Assembly (NCBI GenBank): GCA_964353855.1 | Contig: CAYGWX010000033.1 | Coordinates: 1-23,384, forward strand | Length of the DNA: 23,384 nucleotides | Direction of reading: 5' to 3' | Source of the DNA: CAYGWX01 sp964353855 [NCBI: uncultured bacterium] | GTDB taxonomy: Bacteria > Edwardsbacteria > CAYGWX01 | Shown here: positions 1 through 7,650 of the stretch, piece by piece | Numbering within the stretch: the stretch's first letter is position 1 | Layout of the letters: each line of letters opens with the position of its first letter | Notes under the pieces: model-generated | The model's database searches: none | What the model was told of the DNA's origin: nothing | What the model saw: the letters and a program-made list of their open reading frames with translations, nothing else | Position numbers and translations under genes: made by a program

Positions 1-4
1 GGAT

Positions 5-23
5 CCTCCCCTCGTAGGGGAGG
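5..23. terminator. Hairpin downstream of the ORF6N gene
   Basis: Perfect 7-bp stem, CCTCCCC (5-11) and GGGGAGG (17-23), with a 5-nt loop. It lies just past the stop of the minus-strand gene ending at 60. There is no clear T tract on the minus-strand exit side, so it may be a terminator or a dispersed hairpin repeat. Confidence 0.35.
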
Positions 24-59
24 GAGAAAGGGAGGGGTTCACGTCTGATAAGTCTTCGG

Positions 60-668
60 TCACCGGCTCCTCCGGGCCTTATATTTCTCCCTCTTCTCCC
101 TCACTCCGAAGCCGATGGGCTTGCGGCGGGGTTTGGGCGGAGGCAGGAGGAGGGGACGGATCTTCTGGTATAAGGTTCGCAGGGCGGCGTCGTGGGAGAG
201 CAGGGTTTTCTCGATTTCGGCCAGCCGCCTTTCCAGCTCCGCCCGGTTCAAAAGCTGCTCCCGCATCTTGACGAACGCCCGCACCACGAACACGCTCATA
301 TCGATGGCCCGCCGGCTGTTCAGGACGTTCGCGGCCATGATGGCCCCGTGCTCGGTGAAGGCATAGGGCAGGTAGCGTCGCCCGCCCCGGCCCTTTGAGG
401 TGCCAATTTGGCATCTCAAAGCCGTGGATTCCTCTTGGTTTGAGGTCGCAATTTGCGACCTCAAGTTTGTAACCTCTTTAAGCGTAAGCTGTAACACGAA
501 GTCCCGAGGGAAGCGGTATCGGTTCCGCCTGACCTGTTCATTCAAGCGTTTGGTCGCAACGCCATAGATCCGCGCCAAGTCGGCATCCAGGATCACTTTT
601 TGTCCGCGCACGGTGAGGATCACGTCCTCGACCACATGCGCGCTGTATCTTTCCGGTTTCTCTGTCAC
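60..668 (-). CDS. ORF6N domain-containing protein
   Basis: A 202-aa protein with the ORF6N domain at about residues 10-130. Recognisable family motifs are ILDADLARIYGVATKRLNEQ near the N-terminus, RFPRDFVLQLT, and YLPYAFTEHGAIMAANVL followed by NSRRAIDMSVFVVRAFVKMRE. ORF6N is a DNA-binding-type domain found in phage and mobile-element proteins and in many chromosomal orphans, and its cellular role is unknown. The C-terminal third is a basic, probably coiled segment (LERRLAEIEKTL) ending in a proline/lysine/arginine-rich tail. Translation must begin at the GTG at 668 because an in-frame stop lies five codons upstream; an AGGAGG (685-690) sits rather far upstream. Residues of the form LRSQIATS and LRCQIGTS are encoded by two palindromic DNA units (listed separately). 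The family call is secure, the function is not. Confidence 0.88.
   Translation of the reverse strand: MTEKPERYSAHVVEDVILTVRGQKVILDADLARIYGVATKRLNEQVRRNRYRFPRDFVLQLTLKEVTNLRSQIATSNQEESTALRCQIGTSKGRGGRRYLPYAFTEHGAIMAANVLNSRRAIDMSVFVVRAFVKMREQLLNRAELERRLAEIEKTLLSHDAALRTLYQKIRPLLLPPPKPRRKPIGFGVREKREKYKARRSR
394..420. repeat. Intragenic palindrome 1 in the ORF6N gene
   Basis: Arms TTTGAGGTGCCAA (394-406) and TTGGCATCTCAAA (408-420) around a single central T, with one G/T mismatch. It encodes the LRCQIGTS part of the ORF6N protein and is a sequence relative of the palindrome at 440-464. Confidence 0.85.
440..464. repeat. Intragenic palindrome 2 in the ORF6N gene
   Basis: Perfect 12-bp arms TTGAGGTCGCAA (440-451) and TTGCGACCTCAA (453-464) around a central T. 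It encodes the LRSQIATS part of the ORF6N protein. It shares the TTGAGGT...CTCAA frame with palindrome 1, so the two look like copies of one unit. Confidence 0.88.
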
Positions 669-939
669 GGCGACTTTCTCTTAGCCTCCTTTTGGGCCTT
701 GTTTATGCCCCTGCCACCGCCCCGCCCTGACATTTTACACGATTCCCCCTGCAAAAGCAAGCAGTTTTTCGTGGTCAACGCCTCTTCCGAAACGCTGTCC
801 TTTCCTTCGTCTTTTGTCTTTTTCTCCTTACGCCTTATCGAAGCGTAGCGAAGATCCCGCCTGTCGTAGCGAAGCGAAGACCCTCGATTTATCGGGGCCC
901 TTGGATTTATCAAGGATTTATCGGGAACCCCTCGCCCCC
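669..939. other. Intergenic spacer with short GATTTATC repeats
   Basis: I see no convincing gene here. GATTTATC occurs three times at 886-893, 904-911 and 915-922, and GTAGCGAAG occurs twice just to the left. These look like degenerate dispersed intergenic repeats. Confidence 0.5.
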
Positions 940-1587
940 TTAGACTACTATCTCCGCCTGCGCGTAACCCGACCTTCCCCCGTCTGGTCTCACGACTCTG
1001 CCTTTCACGGCTACCCTCGTTCCGGCTGGGATTCCTGAGAGGACGTGGAGGCCGGTGGTTCCGTCGGCGTAGACTAAATGCCGGAACCCTGAGGGATAGG
1101 CTTTGCGGGAGGCTTTGGTCTCGTTGAGCCAGAGGTCTATGAGGGTGCCTGAGAGCAGGGGCTCCCAGCGGATGCGAACGACCTCTGGGGCCGGGTTTCT
1201 GAGTCTGAACCTCTCCGGGGGATTGGGCTGGGGGATGGCTGGGGGCTGGATGGCCAGGGGCAGCCCCGCGTCCGCTATGACCTGGTTCACGGACACGTAG
1301 GCGTTGTACCCGGACCAATGGCTCTCCCGTCCCAGGGTAGGGTCCGTGGGCTTTAAGAGCAGGGCGAACGCTTCCCAGCTTGCCCTTTCCTGATCCATGA
1401 TCCCGCCCCAGGCCCGGGTTACCTGGGGGGTGGTTTTCCAGACTTGTTCCTTCCTCTGCGTCCTGGGATGGCTGGGCATGACGAAGGTCCGTAGGCAGTT
1501 GATTCCCCTCCATACCGTGAACACCACCCCGTCTGCCATCCTGCCCCTCAGGTCTATGCTGTGCAGGGGCGACCTTACCTTTGCCAC
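940..1587 (-). CDS. Hypothetical protein, 215 aa
   Basis: I cannot name a family with certainty. The N-terminal half (residues 1-75) has the pattern GRMADGVVFTVWRGINCLR, then P-S-H-P-R-T-Q and WGGIMDQERASWEAFA. This recalls small phage or mobile-element proteins with a 'WRGIN..R.FV.P.NP.T' signature. The C-terminal half (about 115-215) is rich in beta-strand-like sequence and may be a small fibronectin-like or carbohydrate-binding fold. There is no signal peptide or membrane segment. The GTG start at 1585-1587 follows AAGGAGG. An out-of-frame ATG overlaps it at 1587-1589 but stops after four codons. The gene has its own consensus promoter. Its orientation and neighbour (ORF6N) suggest an accessory locus. 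Confidence 0.7.
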   Translation of the reverse strand: MAKVRSPLHSIDLRGRMADGVVFTVWRGINCLRTFVMPSHPRTQRKEQVWKTTPQVTRAWGGIMDQERASWEAFALLLKPTDPTLGRESHWSGYNAYVSVNQVIADAGLPLAIQPPAIPQPNPPERFRLRNPAPEVVRIRWEPLLSGTLIDLWLNETKASRKAYPSGFRHLVYADGTTGLHVLSGIPAGTRVAVKGRVVRPDGGRSGYAQAEIVV

Positions 1588-1617
1588 ATTGCCTCCTTGT
1601 GTTTACGATGACACAAT

Positions 1618-1647
1618 ATTATACCGAACTATTACATTCTTTGTCAA
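1618..1647 (-). promoter_or_regulatory. Consensus sigma-70 promoter of the 215-aa gene
   Basis: On the minus strand, TTGACA (1642-1647) and TATAAT (1618-1623) are both perfect consensus hexamers with an 18-bp spacer. The predicted transcription start is near 1611, about 24 nt before the GTG. The 11-bp repeat array begins 30 bp upstream of the -35. Confidence 0.85.
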
Positions 1648-1677
1648 GCGGACCGTCCCGTTAAGGTCGCTCGTTCA

Positions 1678-1776
1678 ATTAGTATGAAATTAGAGATAAA
1701 TTAGTGTGAAGTTAGTGTTAAATTAGAGTTAAATTAGAGTGAAATTAGTGTTAAATTAGACACAACTTAGTGTGAA
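1678..1776. repeat. Nine tandem 11-bp ATTAGTGTGAA-type repeats
   Basis: Nine consecutive units of exactly 11 bp with consensus ATTAG[TA]GT[TG]AA. TTAG at unit positions 2-5 is invariant, and AA ends all nine units. Variation is confined to unit positions 1 and 6-9. The array lies between a leftward sigma-70 promoter and a rightward sigma-54 promoter. The period is close to one helical turn, so the TTAG elements lie nearly on one DNA face. Confidence 0.92.
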
Positions 1777-2012
1777 CTTGGCGGGAAGCCATCCATTACA
1801 TACCGTCTGTATCGCCACTGATACTACGCTAATCCTGGGATAAATCATATTAAGTACTTATAAAATAATATGTTACGTACAATTACGATCAAATCCTGTA
1901 TCCCTAATGATTACAACTAACCCAAAACCTCCCGCTTCAAATCTTAAATAATGCTTTGTAATAACTTAAAAAATAACAACTTATAACAATTATATTACTT
2001 TTATTATTTTTC
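1777..2012. other. AT-rich non-coding spacer with palindromes
   Basis: No gene seen. The stretch is strongly AT-rich compared with its surroundings. It holds the perfect 10-bp palindrome TAAGTACTTA (1851-1860) nested in a wider inverted repeat, CATATTA (1846-1852) and TAATATG (1866-1872). That element is about 170-190 bp upstream of the predicted sigma-54 start, a suitable distance for an activator site, but this is inference. Confidence 0.55.
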
Positions 2013-2028
2013 TGGCACATCTCTTGCT
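2013..2028 (+). promoter_or_regulatory. Sigma-54 (-24/-12) promoter
   Basis: TGGCAC (2013-2018), 5 bp, then TTGCT (2024-2028). The GG and GC dinucleotides have the 12-bp offset required for RpoN recognition, and the match to TGGCAC-N5-TTGC is essentially perfect. The predicted start is near 2039, giving a leader of about 40 nt to the ATG at 2079. Transcription from such promoters needs an AAA+ activator; one is encoded at 6134-7495. Confidence 0.9.
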
Positions 2029-2078
2029 TCTATTAGAAAGTGGAATTCAACCGAAACCCCAAACGAAAGGAGCAAGTC

Positions 2079-2843
2079 ATGTCGAAGTACAGAGTTCTTG
2101 GGATCGCCCTGATGGTTGTTCTCGTAGCGTCTCTGGGCTTTCTCGGGTGCGGCAAGAAGAGCCCGAGCCAGGCCAACCTGAACCAGTCTCCCCAGCAGGA
2201 GAACGCCAACGCCGGAGTGCTGACCGGCTTCTTCACCCAGATGAACCAGAACAAGGGCCAGGCCCAGGGCTACATCGGGGGCTATGCCGGCATCGCGGTC
2301 CGCAAGGCCGGCCTGGACGGCGGGCCTCCTCCTCCCTGGCAGGGCCCGGACCTGCGCGGCTGGTACTGGTTCAAGGACATCGACGAGAAGGACCCGACCG
2401 ACTCCCTGACCTTCTGGCTCTACATGGTCCCGGACGGGTTCGCCTATCCCGACAGCTTCGTGCGCGAGCTGGACTTCAAAGTCACCTCCCAGAAGCATCC
2501 CCTGCGCTCGGCCCAGGTGCACCTCTCGATGGACCCGGGCGACCTCAACCACCTCTCCGGATGGTGGCAGTTCACCGAGGACCAGACCTGGGTCAGGTGG
2601 GCCTGGACCAACTCCAGCGTGAATCCCGATGACCATTCCGGGATCTACGACCTCACCACCTCCGGGAACCTGAGGCTCGCCGCCCACTTCGAGATCGTGG
2701 TGGACGGCTCCGGCACCGGCTTCGCCACCTGGCAGGGCTACCGTTTCGTGCAGTACACCTTCTATCCCTGGCCGGGACAGAACGGCTACCAGGGCTACTA
2801 CACCCTGGCCAGCGAAAACTGGAGGGTGAAGCATAACTTCTAA
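2079..2843 (+). CDS. Putative secreted lipoprotein, 254 aa
   Basis: No family recognised. The start is the ATG at 2079, which follows GAAAGGAG (2066-2073); a longer frame from 2040 would add 13 residues but lacks a ribosome-binding site and begins at the transcription start. The N-terminus is a lipoprotein signal: SKYR, a hydrophobic run, then FLGC with Cys24 as the predicted lipidated residue, followed by a Lys/Ser/Gln/Asn-rich linker (25-50). The mature part is rich in Trp, Tyr, Gly and Asp and is probably beta-rich, with no Cys and no recognisable catalytic motif. It probably sits in the periplasm or at the cell surface. It is the first gene after the sigma-54 promoter and is followed by a strong hairpin, so it may be a monocistronic, conditionally expressed envelope protein. 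Confidence 0.82.
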   Translation: MSKYRVLGIALMVVLVASLGFLGCGKKSPSQANLNQSPQQENANAGVLTGFFTQMNQNKGQAQGYIGGYAGIAVRKAGLDGGPPPPWQGPDLRGWYWFKDIDEKDPTDSLTFWLYMVPDGFAYPDSFVRELDFKVTSQKHPLRSAQVHLSMDPGDLNHLSGWWQFTEDQTWVRWAWTNSSVNPDDHSGIYDLTTSGNLRLAAHFEIVVDGSGTGFATWQGYRFVQYTFYPWPGQNGYQGYYTLASENWRVKHNF

Positions 2844-2854
2844 TCCCCCATCCT

Positions 2855-2913
2855 CTTCACAAGGGTGAAAGGGCGTCCCGCGGGCATGGGCGGGACGCCC
2901 TTCGCCTGTGAAG
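2855..2913 (+). terminator. Long hairpin after the lipoprotein gene
   Basis: The core is a perfect 10-bp stem, GGGCGTCCCG (2871-2880) and CGGGACGCCC (2891-2900). It is extended by imperfect outer arms CTTCAC (2855-2860) and GTGAAG (2908-2913). The exit side is not T-rich, so factor-independent termination is likely but not certain. Confidence 0.65.
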
Positions 2914-2924
2914 GGCAAACCCGG

Positions 2925-2954
2925 TTGACAATCGCAACCCTTAACGATTACAAT
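2925..2954 (+). promoter_or_regulatory. Sigma-70 promoter of the beta-barrel gene
   Basis: TTGACA (2925-2930), 18-bp spacer, TACAAT (2949-2954). The predicted start falls at about 2960-2963, on the ATGATG of the gene itself, which implies a leaderless transcript. It lies just beyond the preceding terminator hairpin. Confidence 0.75.
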
Positions 2955-2959
2955 ATGCC

Positions 2960-3589
2960 ATGATGCGGCGCCTGCTACCTCTCCTGATTCTCGTGCTCTG
3001 GGCCGGAGCTTCCCCGGCCAGGGACTTCCCGCCCCGGCGGTTCTCCCTGTCCCTGCCGGTGGGTGGCTACGCTCCCTCCGACACCAACTACAGCAATAGT
3101 TACGGGGGGCCCGGGCTCATGACCGGCCTGCGCTTCACCTACACGATCAGGAGGAGAATTGACCTCGACCTCAGCCTGGAGTTCTTCCTGAAGGACAACT
3201 CCAAGGACTTCACCCGCATCACCTGGTTCGCAGGCGTCCTGACCCCGTCCGCCCGCTACCGCTTTTTCAACACTTCCAGGTTCCAGCCTTATCTCGGGGC
3301 CGGCCTCCCGCTCGTGGACCTGAACGGCATGTATCTCATCGTGGACCCCAACCGGGGCAACCTGGCAGTGGCCAAGGTCCACCACTCCGGCTCCGGCCTC
3401 GTGTTCCTGGGCGGATCCGACATCATGCTCGCTAACCATTTCGCCCTGTTCGCAGAGGCCCGGTTCTACAGCCTGCGTTTCAAATACGACCGCTGGGAGC
3501 TGGGCGGGGTCTCCGTGGCCGTGGATCCGCCCATCGAAGCCGACCAGAGCGGCGGCTACTACGGCGCCGGCCTGAGATACAGGTTCTAA
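2960..3589 (+). CDS. Outer-membrane beta-barrel protein
   Basis: A 209-aa protein. Residues 1-20 are a signal peptide ending in Ser-Pro-Ala, with cleavage predicted before Arg21. The remainder alternates short amphipathic beta strands with turns (LMTGLRFTYTI, IDLDLSLEFFL, SARYRFF, PYLGAGLPLV, FALFAEARFYSLRF). It ends GAGLRYRF, with the terminal Phe typical of proteins inserted by the BAM machinery. Size and pattern fit an 8-strand OmpA/OmpW/opacity-type barrel. No Shine-Dalgarno precedes the ATG (2960 or 2963), and the promoter's predicted start overlaps it. The next gene follows after 33 bp, so the two are likely co-transcribed. The ligand or role is unknown. Confidence 0.82.
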   Translation: MMRRLLPLLILVLWAGASPARDFPPRRFSLSLPVGGYAPSDTNYSNSYGGPGLMTGLRFTYTIRRRIDLDLSLEFFLKDNSKDFTRITWFAGVLTPSARYRFFNTSRFQPYLGAGLPLVDLNGMYLIVDPNRGNLAVAKVHHSGSGLVFLGGSDIMLANHFALFAEARFYSLRFKYDRWELGGVSVAVDPPIEADQSGGYYGAGLRYRF

Positions 3590-3622
3590 AGGAATGTTAT
3601 CGCTTATCGAAAGGAGAATGGC

Positions 3623-4189
3623 ATGAAGCAACCTCTGCTTTTCCTGTGGCTATTGCTCGTAGGGCTTTGGGGGTCACCTGCCCAGGCTGCGACTCCGGAT
3701 ACGGTCAAAGTTCTGGGCAAGGCCAAGGCCACTCAGATCATCATCCCGAAGGACCCGCTCCTAGCCGGCTATCTCTCGGCCACGACCCCCGGCCTGGGCC
3801 AGCTCTACTGCGGACGCTTCTGGCGGGGCGCCGCCTTTCTCGGGGCCGAAGGCCTGTGCTTCGGGATCGCCGCAGGCATCAGTAAGAAAGCCAACCCGGA
3901 GTTTACTTACACCGTGTATGATTCGGCTGGGAACCGTCACGAGCTCATCGGCCGGGAGAGCAACACCACCGCCAAGGACAAGTTCACGGACAGGGACCGG
4001 GCCAACATCGCCATCTTCACCATTGCCGGGGCCGCCCTGCACGTCTGGAACGTCCTGGACGCCTATCGCCTCGCCAAGAAGCACAACCAGAAGATGTTCC
4101 TTCAGAGCAAGGCCGAAGACACCGGCTTCAAGCTGGGCCTGGGGATGAACGGTGCGGCCCCTTCCCTGTCCCTGACCAAACGATTCTAA
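3623..4189 (+). CDS. DUF5683-like membrane-associated protein
   Basis: A 188-aa protein with a signal peptide (residues 1-22, ending AQA). The segment SATTPGLGQLYCGRFWRG at about residues 52-69 is the 'P-G-x-G-Q-x-Y' signature typical of DUF5683 proteins in Bacteroidetes and related diderm lineages. It is followed by two hydrophobic segments (about 70-85 and 125-145), of which the second runs into WNVLDAYRLAKKHN, also typical of that family. The C-terminus ends in a Phe after an alternating strand pattern (FKLGLGMNG, LSLTKRF). The start is well supported by AAAGGAG (3609-3615). It is probably in an operon with the upstream beta-barrel gene, and a terminator follows at 4259. Function is unknown. 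Confidence 0.75.
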   Translation: MKQPLLFLWLLLVGLWGSPAQAATPDTVKVLGKAKATQIIIPKDPLLAGYLSATTPGLGQLYCGRFWRGAAFLGAEGLCFGIAAGISKKANPEFTYTVYDSAGNRHELIGRESNTTAKDKFTDRDRANIAIFTIAGAALHVWNVLDAYRLAKKHNQKMFLQSKAEDTGFKLGLGMNGAAPSLSLTKRF

Positions 4190-4258
4190 GGAAGCTTATC
4201 GGGTTAGCCGACTGCGTGCCAATTTCTATAGCCATGGGATTCATTCCGACATCCCTGA

Positions 4259-4298
4259 GGCGTCCGCGAAAAGTCATCCCGGACGCCGTGGGCCTTTT
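4259..4298 (+). terminator. Rho-independent terminator
   Basis: Stem GGCGTCCG (4259-4266) and CGGACGCC (4280-4287), followed by GTGGGCC and a T5 run (4294-4298). It closes the beta-barrel/DUF5683 transcription unit and separates it from the two-component operon. Confidence 0.75.
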
Positions 4299-4331
4299 TA
4301 TGTCTTTATCCCAGATTTCCAACCTGTCCTG

Positions 4332-4901
4332 ATGGCCCTGCTCCTGAACTTTTTTGGAACCAAGGTCGCCGCCGCCCTCCTGGGCGGGTGGATCCTCTTC
4401 GGCCACAGCGCCAAGGCCCCCAGCCTTTCGCCTCCCCTCCTGGCCTCGTCGGGGGGGAAGATCGTGGTCTCCACCATGCTCGACAACGGCTTCCCCGATG
4501 ACCTGGACCAGGTCATCCTCACCGGCACTCCGGTCACCCTGGCCTTCACCGCGGCGCTTCAGGATGATGCCCAGACCGTCGCGGAGCAGGGGACACGCCG
4601 CACCGTGACCTTCGACCCGGGGACCAAGGCCTTCTCCGTGAATTCAGGGGGCGAGACTCAGACGACCTCCGATGAGAAGACCATGGAGGCCTGGATGGGG
4701 TCGCTGGTGAACTTCCCCCTCATCGAGACCTCCTCCCTAAGGCCCGGGGGAAGCTACCAGGCCGTAGTCCAGGCCCGGCTCGAGCCCATCTCCGTGGAGG
4801 CCGTGGAGGGCAAGAAGTTCGACCTCATGACCCTTTGGCAGTTCCGCGTCCCCAAAGCCCAATCCGAAGCAGTACCTGGTTTAACCTTTTTGGGGCACTA
4901 A
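4332..4901 (+). CDS. DUF4390-like exported protein upstream of a sensor kinase
   Basis: A 189-aa protein with an N-terminal hydrophobic segment (about 1-27) that is probably a signal anchor. The rest fits the DUF4390 pattern: STMLDNGFPDDLDQVILTGTPVTLAFTAAL (residues 49-78), a charged linker, then a strand-rich TVTFDPGTKAFSV segment and LRPGGSYQAVVQARLEPI. DUF4390 genes are commonly found immediately upstream of NtrY/NtrX-type two-component genes, which is the arrangement here, so it may be an accessory envelope component of that system. No good ribosome-binding site precedes the ATG at 4332, and the next in-frame Met is well inside the domain, so the start is reasonable but not proven. Confidence 0.7.
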   Translation: MALLLNFFGTKVAAALLGGWILFGHSAKAPSLSPPLLASSGGKIVVSTMLDNGFPDDLDQVILTGTPVTLAFTAALQDDAQTVAEQGTRRTVTFDPGTKAFSVNSGGETQTTSDEKTMEAWMGSLVNFPLIETSSLRPGGSYQAVVQARLEPISVEAVEGKKFDLMTLWQFRVPKAQSEAVPGLTFLGH

Positions 4902-4957
4902 GCTTATGTCTTGGTCGCCAAATTTTACATTTTGCAATTTTCATTTTTAATTTCGCT

Positions 4958-6130
<1,173 letters not shown>

Positions 6131-6133
6131 ACC

Positions 6134-7495
6134 ATGGCAAAAGAGAAGATCCTGATCATAGATGACGAGCAGAATATCCGCCGCACTCTCAAGGACATCC
6201 TCGAGGACGAAGGCTATGCTGTCCTAACCGAGGCCAAAGGTAGGGACGGCCTGGGCGTCCTGGCCGAAGAGCCCGTGGACCTCGTGCTCCTCGACATCCG
6301 GCTCGCCGAAGAGAACGGCCTGGACATTCTCCGGGCCATCCGGGAGAAGCACCCGGATGTGGAGGTCGTGATGATCTCCGGGCACGGGACCATCGAGACC
6401 GCGGTCGAGGCCGTCCGGCTCGGGGCCTATGACTTTCTGGAAAAACCTCTTTCCCTGGAACGGGTGCGCCTGGCTGTGCTCCGCGCCCTGGAGAAATCCC
6501 GCCTCAGGCGCGAGCTTGAAAAAAGAGCCCGCGGCGACCGCCCTCCCCTGTTGGGCCAGGGCCGGGCCGTGCAGGCCATGCGGAAGCTCATCTCCCAGGT
6601 CGCGCCCACGGACTCCAAGGTTTTGATCTCCGGGGAGAGCGGCACCGGCAAGGAGCTCGCGGCCCGCGAGATTCACCTCGCCAGCGGAAGGAAGGACGGG
6701 CCGTTCGTGGAGGTGAACTGCGCCGCCATCCCCCAAGAGCTCATCGAGAGCGAATTGTTCGGCAGCGAGAAGGGCGCCTATACCGGCGCCGGGCAGATGA
6801 GAGTGGGGAAGTTCGAGCAGGCCGATGGGGGCACGCTCTTCCTCGACGAGGTCGGGGATATGAGCTTGACCGCCCAGGCCAAGGTCCTGCGGGTGCTCGA
6901 GGGCGAGGCCTTCTCCCGCCTGGGTGGGAATGCAGCTATCAAGGTGGACGTCCGGGTCATCGCGGCTACGAACAAAGATCTCGAAAAGGAAGTCAAGGAG
7001 TACCGTTTCCGCGAGGACCTTTTTTTCCGATTAAATGTTTTTCCCATCTACACCCCGGCTCTGCGCGAGCATCCTGAGGATATCCCCCTGCTCGTGGATT
7101 TTTACCTGGAGCGCTTCGCCCGGGAGAATGGCAAGCCCAAGCCGACCATCCATGAACAGGCCCTGGAGCGGCTCCGGCGCCACTCCTACCCCGGCAACGT
7201 CCGTGAGCTCAGAAACCTCGTGGAACGCCTCGCCATCCTCGCCCTGCCCGGCGAGATCGCCCTGGAGCACGTCAACCTGATCTTCCCCGGCGGGGGCCAG
7301 ACGGTTGACCCGTTTCTAAGCACACGCCCTCTGGCCGAGGCCAAGGAGGACCTGGAGCGACGCTACGTCGAGACCCAGCTCAAGCTCCACGGAGGCGACA
7401 TCGCCAGGACCGCAGAGGCCCTCGGCCTGGAGCGCACCAACCTCTACCGCAAGCTCAAGCAGTTAGGCATCGAAAAGGGCTCGGGGGGCGACTAA
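6134..7495 (+). CDS. NtrC-family sigma-54 response regulator (NtrX-like)
   Basis: A 453-aa regulator with all three expected modules. The receiver domain (1-120) has the acidic pair Asp10/Asp11, phosphoacceptor Asp54 (LVLLDIRL) and Lys104. The central AAA+ domain (about 138-370) has Walker A GESGTGKE (167-174), the sigma-54 contact loop as GAYTGA (214-219), Walker B TLFLDE (234-239) and RFREDLFFRLNVF. The C-terminal Fis-type helix-turn-helix is DIARTAEALGLERTNLYRKLKQLGI. GAYTGA differs from the usual GAFTGA by Tyr for Phe, an aromatic replacement expected to keep function. It begins 3 bp after the kinase gene. Phosphorylated, it would bind upstream sites and use ATP to open sigma-54 promoters. 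The promoter at 2013 is a plausible target. Confidence 0.95.
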   Translation: MAKEKILIIDDEQNIRRTLKDILEDEGYAVLTEAKGRDGLGVLAEEPVDLVLLDIRLAEENGLDILRAIREKHPDVEVVMISGHGTIETAVEAVRLGAYDFLEKPLSLERVRLAVLRALEKSRLRRELEKRARGDRPPLLGQGRAVQAMRKLISQVAPTDSKVLISGESGTGKELAAREIHLASGRKDGPFVEVNCAAIPQELIESELFGSEKGAYTGAGQMRVGKFEQADGGTLFLDEVGDMSLTAQAKVLRVLEGEAFSRLGGNAAIKVDVRVIAATNKDLEKEVKEYRFREDLFFRLNVFPIYTPALREHPEDIPLLVDFYLERFARENGKPKPTIHEQALERLRRHSYPGNVRELRNLVERLAILALPGEIALEHVNLIFPGGGQTVDPFLSTRPLAEAKEDLERRYVETQLKLHGGDIARTAEALGLERTNLYRKLKQLGIEKGSGGD

Positions 7496-7516
7496 ACACA
7501 CCTACCATGCAAGGAG

Positions 7517-7545
7517 AAGAGGGGCCGCCCAAAAGGCGGCCTCTT
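7517..7545 (+). terminator. Terminator hairpin 1 after the two-component operon
   Basis: AAGA (7517-7520) plus GGCCGCC (7523-7529), paired with GGCGGCC plus TCTT (7535-7545). The loop is 5 nt and a 2-nt GG bulge is present, with a TTT at the exit. It lies 22 bp after the stop codon. Confidence 0.7.
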
Positions 7546-7564
7546 TCAATTGGGTGTTTTCACC

Positions 7565-7597
7565 CACCCGGCCAAATCTTGGCCGGGTGCTCCTTTT
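7565..7597 (+). terminator. Terminator hairpin 2
   Basis: Perfect 9-bp stem CACCCGGCC (7565-7573) and GGCCGGGTG (7581-7589), followed by CTCCTTTT. This is a second, independent terminator in tandem with the first. Confidence 0.75.
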
Positions 7598-7650
7598 ATG
7601 GCTTAAGTTCTAGTCCTGATTGAGGTTAGTTCTTTAACCACTCCCTTGTG

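Noticed and set aside
2004-2918. Minus-strand open frame of 304 codons opposite the lipoprotein gene
   Set aside because: It is a shadow of a plus-strand gene that has a sigma-54 promoter, a Shine-Dalgarno sequence and a lipoprotein signal.
4835-4957. N-terminal extension of the sensor kinase
   Set aside because: It overlaps the preceding DUF4390-like gene and translates an AT-rich spacer (ILHFAIFIFNF). The ATG at 4958 starts a normal membrane segment.
4905-4957. AT-rich TTTTACATTTTGCAATTTT-like stretch as a regulatory element or insertion
   Set aside because: It resembles common degenerate AT-rich spacer repeats, with no palindrome or promoter match strong enough to call.
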